NCBI GenBank assembly: GCA_015069135.1
Contig: SVJE01000005.1
Coordinates: 62,001 to 126,000 of the forward strand
Source: Oscillospiraceae bacterium
Lineage (GTDB): Bacteria; Bacillota; Clostridia; UBA1212; SIG427
DNA length: 64,000 nucleotides
Direction of reading: 5' to 3'
The position numbers and the translations under genes were made by a program. The notes beneath the pieces were generated by a model. It was not told the DNA's origin and did no database searches. It worked only from the letters and a program-made list of their open reading frames with translations. This document shows positions 18,288 through 26,886 of the stretch, piece by piece; position 1 is the first letter of the stretch; every line of letters begins with the position of its first letter.

Positions 18288-20891
18288 CTATTTGGCATCG
18301 TACCAGGTTCTGCCGGATGCCACAGAAACTTTCAACGGCACACCCAAAGGATAAGCTTCTTCCATGCATTTTCTGAGAAGTTCTACAACAACCTTTTCCT
18401 CTTCCTTCGGTGCATCAATCAGAAGTTCGTCATGAACCTGAAGTATCAATTTGGCTTTAAGGCCTTGCTTTTTAAGCTCACTGTACACATTTATCATAGC
18501 AATCTTAATTATATCTGCTGCTGTTCCCTGGATAGGCATATTCATTGCCACTCGCTCACCAAAAGCCCTTGTTGGGTATTTGCTGGCTGTAAGCTCCGGC
18601 AGGTATCTGCGCCGTCCCAGTAAAGTTTCTGCAAAACCGGTCTCTTTAGCAGAGGCCACCATTCCGTCAAGGAAAGCTTTTACCCCGGGATAGCGATCAA
18701 AGTATGATTCAATGTATTTCTTAGCTGCAAATCGTGTAATTCCTACATCCTTAGCAAGTCCAAATTCACTGATACCATATATTATGCCGAAATTTACTGC
18801 TTTAGCACTGCTTCTCATCTCAGGTGTTACCATATCCTCAGATACACCATTTATCTGGGCAGCTGTAATTGTGTGGATGTCCTTCTCATTTTTGAAAGCA
18901 TCCATCATAGCCTCATCTCCTGACATAGCGGCCATTACACGAAGTTCAATTTGTGAATAGTCTGCGTCAATTAAAACATTATCTTCACAGCTTGGAATAA
19001 AGGCTTTTCTGATAAGTCGTCCCAGCTGATGGCGAACAGGAATGTTCTGAAGATTAGGTTCTGTACTGCTTAATCTTCCGGTTGCTGTTACTGTTTGATT
19101 AAAAGAGGAATGAACCTTTCCGTCCATAGGATTTATAGCTGCCTGCAATCCGTCAATGTATGTGGACTTAAGCTTTGTGTTCATTCTGTATTCCATTATC
19201 ATAGGAATTATTGGATGGGCATCAGAAAGTTCTTCCAACACCTCCTGATTTGTGGCCATAGCACCGGTTTTGGTTTTCTTTTTACTTTCTAAGCCAAGGG
19301 TACCAAAAAGCACCTCACCCAACTGCTTAGGAGAATTTATATTAAACTCACAACCTGCATATTCGTATATAGCATCTGTAAGTTCTTTAATACGAGCATC
19401 CATTACCTTGCCTTCTTCAATCAATACAGCAGGGTCAACATTAAAACCATAATGTTCAAGGCTTGCCAATACAGGCACCAAAGGAAGTTCCACATTTCTG
19501 TAAAGTGGCTCTAATCCATCAGCTTTAATACGCTTATCAACCTCCTGCACCATTTCGGCAACAGCTGCCACCTCCGGCATTTCACCAAGGTCTGTCCCCA
19601 CAACAAAAGTGTATACATCCTTAAAACCATTAAATTTTCTTGCTCCGTCCAGCACATAGGCCACCAAAGCCATGTCATGTTCAAGGCCTGTAAAATTCCA
19701 CACGCCCATGTCCATAAGCCACAGAATAAAAGGTTTGGCATTGTACATGTATTTTTTCACATCCGGGTTTGTAAGGTACGGCTTAATACGTTCCAACACT
19801 TCCATTGCGGTAAAAGGGCTTGTCATCATGGCAGCCTGGATTTTACCGGATTTTTCATCCATAAGCATAAGCTCTTTAGGTTGTCCGGCTTCAAAACTAC
19901 AGGAAATGTACATTTTACCGGAAGCTGTAAAATCAGGTATTTTACCGAAATCATCTGGTGTATCCATATATTCAATTTCAGGTATATTGCGACTTTCCTG
20001 AGCTGGCACTTCTACATCCTCAAGATTAAACTTTTTCATAAAACTGGAGAATTCCAACTCTGTAAAAAGCTCCGCCAGTTTAACTTTATCCTCCCGACCG
20101 ACTGACATATTTTCGATACTGTCATTAAGAGGCACGTCCTTCTTTATTTCTGCCAGTACCAAGCTCAAAAACGCCAGCTCCTTATTCTCTTCAAGTTTCT
20201 TTTTAAGAGCAGGTTTTGTAATTTCGTCAATATGGGCATATATGCTTTCCAGATTACCATATTGTGAAATAAGGGAAAGAGCGGTCTTTTCGCCTACGCC
20301 CGGCACCCCCGGAATGTTATCAGAAGAATCGCCCATAAGGCTTTTCACCTGAAGCATTTTTATAGGCTCGACACCATACTTCTCCACAATCTTTTCAGGT
20401 GTGTAAATTACCGTGGTGGTACCGGCTTGTCCTGTAGCCGGTAAAATTACATTTATTTTGTCTGTAATAAGTTGAAAAGAATCTCTGTCTCCGGTCAAGA
20501 TACGACATTCCATACCCTCTCCCTGAGCGCGATATGCATAGGTACCAATAATATCGTCTGCCTCATAGCCTTCTATTTCCAGTCTGGTAATACCCATGGC
20601 ATCTAAAACATCCTTAATAACAGGCATCTGCATGGCAAGCTCCGGAGGCATCCCTTTTCTTGTAGCTTTGTAGCCATCATACATCTTATGTCTGAAAGTA
20701 GGCGCCTTCAGGTCAAAAGCCACCGCCACATGGGTAGGATGTTCTTCTTTACAATATCGGTAAAATATATTTAAAAATCCATACACCGCCCCTGTGAAAA
20801 GTCCTTTTGAATTTTTCATAAAGCTGTCCTGGGTTCCGTAAAAGGCCCTGTTCATTATGCTATTTCCATCTACCAGTAAAAGTTTACTCAT
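18288..20891 (-). CDS. polA: DNA polymerase I
   Basis: An 867-residue Pol I for gap filling and primer removal. The ATG at 20891 (MSKLLLVDGNSIMNRAFYG) is the family start with AAAGGAGAG upstream. The N-terminal 5-prime nuclease (1-290) has AVAFDLKAPTFRH and the helix-hairpin-helix IPGVPGVGEKTALSLI. The 3-prime exonuclease-like region lacks the expected D-x-E motif (SCSFEAGQPKEL stands there), so proofreading is probably absent. The polymerase domain has VLIDADYSQIELRVMA, KAVNFGIIYG and LILQVHDELLID. Its start codon overlaps the stop of the truncated murA frame, an unusual upstream context. Confidence 0.97.
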   Translation of the reverse strand: MSKLLLVDGNSIMNRAFYGTQDSFMKNSKGLFTGAVYGFLNIFYRYCKEEHPTHVAVAFDLKAPTFRHKMYDGYKATRKGMPPELAMQMPVIKDVLDAMGITRLEIEGYEADDIIGTYAYRAQGEGMECRILTGDRDSFQLITDKINVILPATGQAGTTTVIYTPEKIVEKYGVEPIKMLQVKSLMGDSSDNIPGVPGVGEKTALSLISQYGNLESIYAHIDEITKPALKKKLEENKELAFLSLVLAEIKKDVPLNDSIENMSVGREDKVKLAELFTELEFSSFMKKFNLEDVEVPAQESRNIPEIEYMDTPDDFGKIPDFTASGKMYISCSFEAGQPKELMLMDEKSGKIQAAMMTSPFTAMEVLERIKPYLTNPDVKKYMYNAKPFILWLMDMGVWNFTGLEHDMALVAYVLDGARKFNGFKDVYTFVVGTDLGEMPEVAAVAEMVQEVDKRIKADGLEPLYRNVELPLVPVLASLEHYGFNVDPAVLIEEGKVMDARIKELTDAIYEYAGCEFNINSPKQLGEVLFGTLGLESKKKTKTGAMATNQEVLEELSDAHPIIPMIMEYRMNTKLKSTYIDGLQAAINPMDGKVHSSFNQTVTATGRLSSTEPNLQNIPVRHQLGRLIRKAFIPSCEDNVLIDADYSQIELRVMAAMSGDEAMMDAFKNEKDIHTITAAQINGVSEDMVTPEMRSSAKAVNFGIIYGISEFGLAKDVGITRFAAKKYIESYFDRYPGVKAFLDGMVASAKETGFAETLLGRRRYLPELTASKYPTRAFGERVAMNMPIQGTAADIIKIAMINVYSELKKQGLKAKLILQVHDELLIDAPKEEEKVVVELLRKCMEEAYPLGVPLKVSVASGRTWYDAK

Positions 20892-21292
20892 ACAAGAGTT
20901 TCTCTCCTTTTTGTTCCATTTAAAACATGTGGATATTGTATCACGCATTCACCGGGATACGCAATAGTCACCTCTCCCATACGGCCAAGCAGTGCCCCCA
21001 TAAAAAGAATAGAGGAACGAAGCCTGCCCGCCAATTTTGCGGGGACAGACACTGATGTTATATTACTTGCGTCTACAGTTATTGTTCCATTATCAAATTC
21101 TGCCTGACATCCCAAACTTCTTAATATTTCCAAAGTCACATGTACATCATCAATGTCAGGACAGTTTTTTAAAACTGTTACACCTTTATGCAATATGCAT
21201 GCACTCAGTATTGGCAATACTGCATTTTTTGAACCATGTATTTCTACTTCTCCGTTTAGTTGTCTGCCACCGTTTATTATGTATTTTTCCAC
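20888..21292 (-). pseudogene. murA: murA, N-terminal fragment truncated at the catalytic-Cys loop
   Basis: A 134-codon frame whose first about 119 residues are the start of UDP-N-acetylglucosamine 1-carboxyvinyltransferase: NGGRQLNGEVEIHGSKNAVLPILSA (with the conserved Lys-Asn pair), KLAGRLRSSILFMGALLGRMGEV and YPGECVI at the active Cys loop. Homology stops there. The remaining 15 codons are unrelated and end in TGA overlapping the polA ATG. Intact MurA has about 420 residues. A dispersed-repeat copy (21041) reads VSVP inside it. The missing remainder has a counterpart fragment at 59341-60471 on the opposite strand. It cannot be an active enzyme alone. Confidence 0.9.
21041..21052 (+). repeat. 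Dispersed 12-mer copy in the murA fragment
   Basis: Exact GGGGACAGACAC on the plus strand, read as VSVP in the minus-strand murA frame. Flanked by the typical TG on its AC side. Confidence 0.9.
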
Positions 21293-21387
21293 AGAACGAC
21301 CTCCCTTATGAGTATGTTAAATACTATGAGTCTTACCTGCAAAATGGTGCAAACAAAAGTAACAAACAACAGTGTTGGAGTTGGAGT

Positions 21388-21413
21388 CAGTGTCAGTAGC
21401 GTCAGTGACACTG
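21388..21413. other. Inverted repeat CAGTGTCA-N10-TGACACTG
   Basis: A perfect 8-bp inverted repeat in the 241-bp gap between ileS and the murA fragment, upstream of murA. It also contains overlapping GTCAGTG direct repeats. It could be a protein-binding site or small hairpin; no function is shown. Confidence 0.4.
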
Positions 21414-21439
21414 CTACTTGTAATTTCATTTTTCAGAGC

Positions 21440-21473
21440 AAAAAAAAGAGCTGTCTCATTTTGCTGAGACAGC
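21440..21473 (-). terminator. Terminator of ileS
   Basis: On the minus strand GCTGTCTCA and TGAGACAGC form a 9-bp stem with a short loop followed by a run of eight T. It lies 60 bp after the ileS stop. Confidence 0.9.
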
Positions 21474-21533
21474 CCGAAAACACACTGTATTGCAAGCGTT
21501 ATATAACATCTGTTACACACATCACTTGTTTTG

Positions 21534-24500
21534 TTATTTTCTCACCACGCCCAAAGTTACTTTCTCACCATTAAGTGTCCACTCTTTGGCATCTGCTGAA
21601 ACTTCTCCGTAATGAACAGCTTCGCAAAGAACATCATTTTTGATTTCAGTTTCATTACGTCTGATTATATCTGCCACTTTGTCGTTACCACTTACATAAA
21701 TATCGATGTAGTCCATAACTTCAAAGCCGGAATCTTTTCTCATGTTCTGAATCTTACTGATAACTTCACGAACAAATCCTTCTTCGATTAACTCTTCTGT
21801 AAGGTTAGTATCAAGAACAACTGTAATTCCGTTATCCTCTACGGACTCGTAGCCCGGCATCTTAGCAGCTTCAATAAGCAGATCTTCCTGAGTAAGAGCT
21901 TCCTCATTACCATTAACTGTAATCTTAAGGTTGCCGGTTTCGTTAAGCTCACTCATAGCCTTGTTGCCATCTACATTAGCTAATATTTCTCTTACCTGGT
22001 TAAGATCCTTACCAAAGCGTTTACCTAAAGTCTTAAGCTGAGGCTTAAAGCTATATGTGGTGAAATCTTTCACATCATTAGTAAAGAGCACTTCTTTAAT
22101 ATTAAGTTCTTCTTTGATTATGTCTGTGTAGAACTCAGGCATTGAAGGAATATCATCGGACTTAACATACATTTTACCTATAGGCTGACGGTTTTTGATG
22201 TTAGCACCATTTCTGCCGGCACGACCTAAAATTACAATTGAAAGAACTTCTTTCATCTTCTCTTCTAAGTCTTTGTCAATCCATGCTTCGTTTACTTCAG
22301 GATACATACAAAGGTGAATACTTTCAGGAGCAGTCTTGTCCACTGTACATACCAGGTTTCTGTAAATATCCTCTGTCATGAAAGGAATCATAGGAGCTGC
22401 AGCCTTAGCCAATGTAACCAAAGCTGTGTAAAGTGTCATGTATGCATTAATCTTATCCTGTGGCATACCTTTTACCCAGAAACGCTCACGGCTACGACGT
22501 ACATACCAGTTACTGAGCTCGTCCACAAAATTCTCAAGAACTCTTGTAGTTTCTGTAATACGATAGTTAGAAAGGTTATCGTCACATTCCTTAACCATGG
22601 AGTTAAGTTTTGATAATAACCACTTATCCATTACAGGAAGCTGATCATAATCAAGTGTATACTTAGTAGGATCAAATTCGTCAATGTTTGCATAAAGTAC
22701 AAAGAATGCGTAGGTGTTCCATAAAGTACCCATAAACTTTCTCTGTCCGTCCACAACTGCTTCTTTATAGAATCTGTTAGGAAGCCAAGGAGCACTGTTG
22801 GAATAGAAGTACCAACGGATAGCATCTGCACCATATGTTGCCAAAGCATCGAAAGGATCTACTGCATTACCTTTGGATTTGGACATTTTCTGTCCGTTTT
22901 CATCCTGAACAAGACCAAGTACGATTACATTCTTGTAAGGTGCTTTGTCAAAAATCAATGTGGAAATAGCCAACAGAGAATAGAACCAACCTCTTGTCTG
23001 GTCTACAGCCTCACTGATAAAGTCTGCAGGGAAATTCTCCTCGAAAATTTCCTTGTTTTCAAAAGGATAGTGCCACTGTGCAAATGGCATTGCACCGGAG
23101 TCAAACCAACAGTCAATAACTTCAGGTACTCTCTTCATCTGCTCTCCGCAATGAGGACATTTAATTGTTACATCATCAATGAAAGGACGATGAAGTTCAA
23201 TATCATCAGGACAGTTATCTGACATGGACTTAAGTTCTTCAATAGATCCTATAGCATGACGATGTCCGCAGGAACATTCCCAGATATTAAGTGGTGTACC
23301 CCAGTATCTGTTACGGCTGATACCCCAGTCCTGTAAATTGTTAAGCCAATCACCGAAGCGGCCCTTACCGATACTTTCAGGAATCCAGTTGATTGTATTG
23401 TTATTAGCAATCATCTTATCCTTAACTGCTGTCATTTTAATAAACCATGACTCTCTTGCATAGTAGATAAGAGGTGTGTCACATCTCCAACAATGTGGAT
23501 ATGAGTGTTCAAAAGGAAGTGCTGCAAACAAAAGGCCTCTTTCTTCCAGATTCTTAAGAACTTCCTTGTCTGCTTCCTTACAGAACATACCTTCCCAAGG
23601 AGTTTCTTTTGTCATTTCACCCTTAGCGTCAACAAGCTGTACCAATGGTAAGTCGTACTTTCTTCCTACGTTAGCATCGTCTTCACCAAAGGCTGGAGCA
23701 ATGTGTACCACACCAGTACCATCTGTAAGTGTTACATAAGTATCGCAAACCACATAGTATGCTTTCTTATCAGGATTTACAAAGTTAAACAGTGGCTCAT
23801 ATTCTGTGTACTCTAAATCAGTACCAACATAAGCTTCCAGCTCAGTGTACTCTCCTTCAATAACTGTGGAAACCAAAGCTTTTGCCAAAATATATTTAAC
23901 TCCTGATTCAGCCATCTGAATCTTTACATATTCTTCCTTTGGGTTAACACAAAGTGCTACGTTAGAAGGAAGTGTCCATGGAGTTGTGGTCCATGCCAGG
24001 ATATATGTGTCATCCTGACCTTTAACCTTAAACTTAGCAATAGCAGACTTTTCCTTTACATCCTTATATCCCTGTGCAACTTCATGGCTGGATAAAGGAG
24101 TTCCGCAACGAGGACAATATGGCACAATCTTAAAGCCTTTGTACAAAAGACCCTTCTCCCAGATTTGCTTTAACGCCCACCATTCAGACTCAATAAATGT
24201 ATTATGATATGTTACATAAGGATCGTCCATGTCAGCCCAGAAACCAACTGTGGAAGAGAAATCTTCCCACATTCCTTTATACTTCCATACACTTTCCTTA
24301 CATTCCTGAATAAAGGGAGCTAAACCGTATTCTTCAATCTGCTCTTTACCATCAAGGCCCAGCTTCTTTTCGATTTCCAACTCAACAGGAAGACCATGTG
24401 TATCCCAACCTGCCTTACGTACTACCTTGTGACCCTTCATTGTCTGGTATCTTGGAATCATATCCTTAATAACACGGGTAAGCACGTGACCTATATGTGG

Positions 24501-24659
24501 TTTTCCGTTGGCAGTTGGCGGTCCGTCATAGAAACAGAAAGGCTCGCCACCTTTTCTTTCCTCAATACTTTTTTCAAAAATTCTTTCGTCTTTCCAGAAC
24601 TGCTCAATTTTCTTTTCGCGTTCCACAAACTTCAAATCTGTAGGTACTTTATTATACAT
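21534..24659 (-). CDS. ileS: Isoleucine--tRNA ligase
   Basis: A 1041-residue class I synthetase. The ATP-binding motifs are PPTANGKPHIGHV (HIGH) near residue 45-57 and KMSKSKGN near 600. The editing domain includes TTTPWTLPSNVAL. The length and motifs such as CPRCGTPLSSHEVAQGY fit the longer, eukaryote-like type 2 IleRS rather than the roughly 920-residue type 1; type 2 enzymes are the class associated with mupirocin tolerance. The gene has its own promoter and a T-box leader, so expression should rise when tRNA-Ile is uncharged. Confidence 0.98.
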   Translation of the reverse strand: MYNKVPTDLKFVEREKKIEQFWKDERIFEKSIEERKGGEPFCFYDGPPTANGKPHIGHVLTRVIKDMIPRYQTMKGHKVVRKAGWDTHGLPVELEIEKKLGLDGKEQIEEYGLAPFIQECKESVWKYKGMWEDFSSTVGFWADMDDPYVTYHNTFIESEWWALKQIWEKGLLYKGFKIVPYCPRCGTPLSSHEVAQGYKDVKEKSAIAKFKVKGQDDTYILAWTTTPWTLPSNVALCVNPKEEYVKIQMAESGVKYILAKALVSTVIEGEYTELEAYVGTDLEYTEYEPLFNFVNPDKKAYYVVCDTYVTLTDGTGVVHIAPAFGEDDANVGRKYDLPLVQLVDAKGEMTKETPWEGMFCKEADKEVLKNLEERGLLFAALPFEHSYPHCWRCDTPLIYYARESWFIKMTAVKDKMIANNNTINWIPESIGKGRFGDWLNNLQDWGISRNRYWGTPLNIWECSCGHRHAIGSIEELKSMSDNCPDDIELHRPFIDDVTIKCPHCGEQMKRVPEVIDCWFDSGAMPFAQWHYPFENKEIFEENFPADFISEAVDQTRGWFYSLLAISTLIFDKAPYKNVIVLGLVQDENGQKMSKSKGNAVDPFDALATYGADAIRWYFYSNSAPWLPNRFYKEAVVDGQRKFMGTLWNTYAFFVLYANIDEFDPTKYTLDYDQLPVMDKWLLSKLNSMVKECDDNLSNYRITETTRVLENFVDELSNWYVRRSRERFWVKGMPQDKINAYMTLYTALVTLAKAAAPMIPFMTEDIYRNLVCTVDKTAPESIHLCMYPEVNEAWIDKDLEEKMKEVLSIVILGRAGRNGANIKNRQPIGKMYVKSDDIPSMPEFYTDIIKEELNIKEVLFTNDVKDFTTYSFKPQLKTLGKRFGKDLNQVREILANVDGNKAMSELNETGNLKITVNGNEEALTQEDLLIEAAKMPGYESVEDNGITVVLDTNLTEELIEEGFVREVISKIQNMRKDSGFEVMDYIDIYVSGNDKVADIIRRNETEIKNDVLCEAVHYGEVSADAKEWTLNGEKVTLGVVRK

Positions 24660-24679
24660 TCTAACACCTCCGAAAATAT

Positions 24680-24940
24680 TGAAAAAGCTCCGTCCCTGTA
24701 TTATGGGACGAAGCTTTGGTTACCTCGCTATACCACCCTCATACTATCATATGATGCTTCGTTACGGGAAGCGCCGTCCGGGCTTACTTATTACGGTAAA
24801 ATGTAAAGTTCTGTCCGGCAACTCTGGAGTGATGTTCAATCAAGATTACTTAGTACGGTCTTTCACCATTCACCGCTCGCTTCTTACTGTTCATTCTCAA
24901 TTTACTGTCTCCGTCATAGTCTTTATTGGCTATTCACATC
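24680..24940 (-). promoter_or_regulatory. T-box riboswitch controlling ileS
   Basis: On the minus strand the leader carries the T-box GAGGGTGGTATAGCGAGG (24740-24723), whose TGG bulge pairs with the tRNA acceptor end, followed by a terminator with arms AAAGCTCCGTCCC and GGGACGAAGCTTT (24684-24717). A candidate AUC isoleucine specifier is at 24833-24831, within GAACAUCACUCC. Uncharged tRNA-Ile would stabilise the antiterminator. This explains the 312-bp gap before ileS. Confidence 0.9.
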
Positions 24941-24946
24941 TTTTTG

Positions 24947-24975
24947 ATTATATTATATCGAGGTAAAATTGTCAA
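24947..24975 (-). promoter_or_regulatory. Promoter of the ileS T-box transcript
   Basis: TTGACA (24975-24970) and TATAAT (24952-24947), spacer 17 bp, on the minus strand. The -35 box overlaps the stop codon of the preceding gene and the spacer contains an ATTTTACC word. Confidence 0.8.
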
Positions 24976-25514
24976 TCTTCGGAAAGGGTTTCCACATTAT
25001 CTTCAGTGTTTTTTTGGTTTTCGAACTTCTCTAACTCTTTTGCAATTTCATAAGCACGTTTTGCCTCACGTTTTCTTTTGATCAACGCAAGTCGTGCTTC
25101 ACGTTCACAGCGTTCTTTAACGTCAGGAAACATTCTGTAAATACGCTGTTTGTAGCACTCTAAAAGTTCTTCAACCGGAGCTCTGTTAATGGAGTACAGG
25201 CGAGGTCCTCTGTTAGGACTGTCTTCGATTATTAAAAGACCTCTTTCATCAAGACCTCTTAAGATTGGTAATAGAGTGTCCTTTTGAATAGAAAGAGCTG
25301 CTTTCAAGTCTCCCAATACACAACGAGGATGGTCAAATACGAATCTGAAAACTGCTTTCTGCTTTGGTGTTCTCAGTTTAAGAGATATCCAATATGCTTT
25401 ATAGCCATTCTTTTTCATATCTTCAAAATTAAAGCGAAAACCATCATCTTCATATAGCTGGTCACTGAGAAATTCTTCTCTTTCCAGGTCCTCCAAATCA
25501 TCCCATTCTTCCAT
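24972..25514 (-). CDS. Predicted winged-helix protein, function unknown
   Basis: A 180-residue acidic-to-basic protein. Residues about 45-115 look like a winged helix (KAVFRFVFDHPRCVLGDLKAALSIQKDTLLPILRGLDERGLLIIEDSPNRGPRLYSI), similar in layout to MarR/ArsR-type DNA-binding domains. The C-terminal third is a long charged helix rich in Lys, Arg and Glu, probably a coiled coil. It follows a small secreted-protein gene by 13 bp, and its end carries the ileS promoter. I do not recognise a named family; a transcription-associated role is inferred from the fold only. Confidence 0.65.
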   Translation of the reverse strand: MEEWDDLEDLEREEFLSDQLYEDDGFRFNFEDMKKNGYKAYWISLKLRTPKQKAVFRFVFDHPRCVLGDLKAALSIQKDTLLPILRGLDERGLLIIEDSPNRGPRLYSINRAPVEELLECYKQRIYRMFPDVKERCEREARLALIKRKREAKRAYEIAKELEKFENQKNTEDNVETLSED

Positions 25515-25527
25515 TTTAATCCCCTCC

Positions 25528-25983
25528 TTATTTCATTGTGTGATTACGGTAAATATATTCTGTAATCACGTCTCTCTCACCTGCTTTGTTGTATATGTAG
25601 TATACAAACTTAGCACGGTAAGAGCCTGATTCAGTAAATGTCATGGTATGCTCAAAAGAATCCATTCGTGCTGTAGAACTATTAATCCAACCACAAGCAT
25701 TAGGATCTGACTTAGCCGCCCTCCAGGTACCATTTACATCTTTCTGCAGGAAGATGTAAACATTTGCATGATCAAAATTCGAAAACGAATCATAGTATGC
25801 TGTAACGGTTGCTACATTCCCACTTATCTGAAAAGACGAGGCAGTTGACGCTGTCACTATATACATAGGAGATATACCCGGCTCCATTTCCCCTTCTGTA
25901 ATTGTGTCTGCTCCTACTGGTACCAAGTTTACTGCAGTAACCATTACCAGAACAAGCATAAATGTTTTCAATAGTTTTTTCAT
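25528..25983 (-). CDS. Small secreted protein, function unknown
   Basis: A 151-residue protein with a clear signal peptide: MKKLLKTFMLVLVMVTAVNL, with probable cleavage near VGA-DT. The mature part of about 125 residues is Ser/Thr/Tyr-rich and reads like a single beta-sandwich domain (NVATVTAYYDSF...NVYIFLQKDVNGTWRAAK...SYRAKFVYYIYNKAG). It has no cell-wall anchor motif and no cysteine pair beyond a single Cys. A strong AAGGAGG precedes the ATG. It is probably co-transcribed with the winged-helix gene. Not recognised. Confidence 0.65.
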   Translation of the reverse strand: MKKLLKTFMLVLVMVTAVNLVPVGADTITEGEMEPGISPMYIVTASTASSFQISGNVATVTAYYDSFSNFDHANVYIFLQKDVNGTWRAAKSDPNACGWINSSTARMDSFEHTMTFTESGSYRAKFVYYIYNKAGERDVITEYIYRNHTMK

Positions 25984-26090
25984 AAAAACCTCCTTAAATA
26001 TTATGTACGGAAAAATCCGCCAGTAATATAACCGGAGAGTTTAATAAAGCTTACACCAATGCCATAATTTCTTAAATTTATATTTACATT

Positions 26091-26819
26091 TTATTCATTT
26101 AGCACAATTCTTATCAAAGCAAGTGTGTCATTCACATCAAAATCAGAAATCAACTGAAAATAAGAATTTTCTATCGACCAGTACCACAAGCCACTGTTAT
26201 CTATGTCATACAAAACAATATTATTCACAACAAACTCTTTGGCCGAATAATTAAAATGCGTTGTACCAATCAAATATTCATTCAGTGTTCTTTCCGATAT
26301 GATTATGCAATTGTCATCCTTGACTAACATATATCCATTAATATTATCACGTTGTTCTATATCGTCAATCTCAAACCCTAACTCTTCCAACTTCCTTACA
26401 TACTTCTCCAATAGTTCCTCACCATCTGTAGGTGCTGTAGATATGTCATAGCTTCCATCCGGGTCCATGTTTAAAGATGTGATTCTTATATGGTCGTCAA
26501 AATATTCCACCAAAAAGTCAAGGATACTTGTTCTGGTAGCTTCTACAGACATAGTAATAGTAACAGCAACAGCTATAGCTATAACAAAAGTCATAGCAAC
26601 TCTGCTAAGTGCCGTAACAAAAAATAACCGCCGTTTCTCTCTATGTAAACTGCGGTAATGTGCTTCGACTTTCTTTATTAATTTTAACATCCTTTTAGTA
26701 AAGCTATCAGTAAACTTCACAGCCACTTCTGATTTCTTTAACTGATTATATGATTCTGTAGCATAAAGTTCACAAGCTTTATAAAGGTTCTCTCTGAAAA
26801 TATTATAGCTGGTCATCAT
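26091..26819 (-). CDS. DUF4367-like membrane protein
   Basis: A 242-residue protein with an N-terminal helical cytoplasmic part (about 1-65), one membrane span near 70-90 (FFVTALSRVAMTFVIAIAVAVTITM), and an outer domain of about 145 residues. The outer domain has ELLEKYVRKLEELGFEI and alternating hydrophobic strands, resembling DUF4367 domains of anti-sigma-like proteins in clostridia. No ECF sigma factor gene sits beside it, which such proteins often have. It lies 67 bp upstream of nothing obvious and after ftsW. No convincing ribosome-binding site is seen. Function unknown. Confidence 0.6.
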   Translation of the reverse strand: MMTSYNIFRENLYKACELYATESYNQLKKSEVAVKFTDSFTKRMLKLIKKVEAHYRSLHREKRRLFFVTALSRVAMTFVIAIAVAVTITMSVEATRTSILDFLVEYFDDHIRITSLNMDPDGSYDISTAPTDGEELLEKYVRKLEELGFEIDDIEQRDNINGYMLVKDDNCIIISERTLNEYLIGTTHFNYSAKEFVVNNIVLYDIDNSGLWYWSIENSYFQLISDFDVNDTLALIRIVLNE

Positions 26820-26886
26820 ACAAATAATATGATAACCAGCCGGATAATGTTTGTCGATTAGCTAAAAGAGCACCTTGGGGCACCTT

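Noticed and set aside
19672..20105. Two overlapping plus-strand frames of 109 and 142 codons opposite polA
   Set aside because: Shadows of the degenerate exonuclease region of polA; no start signals or recognisable motifs.
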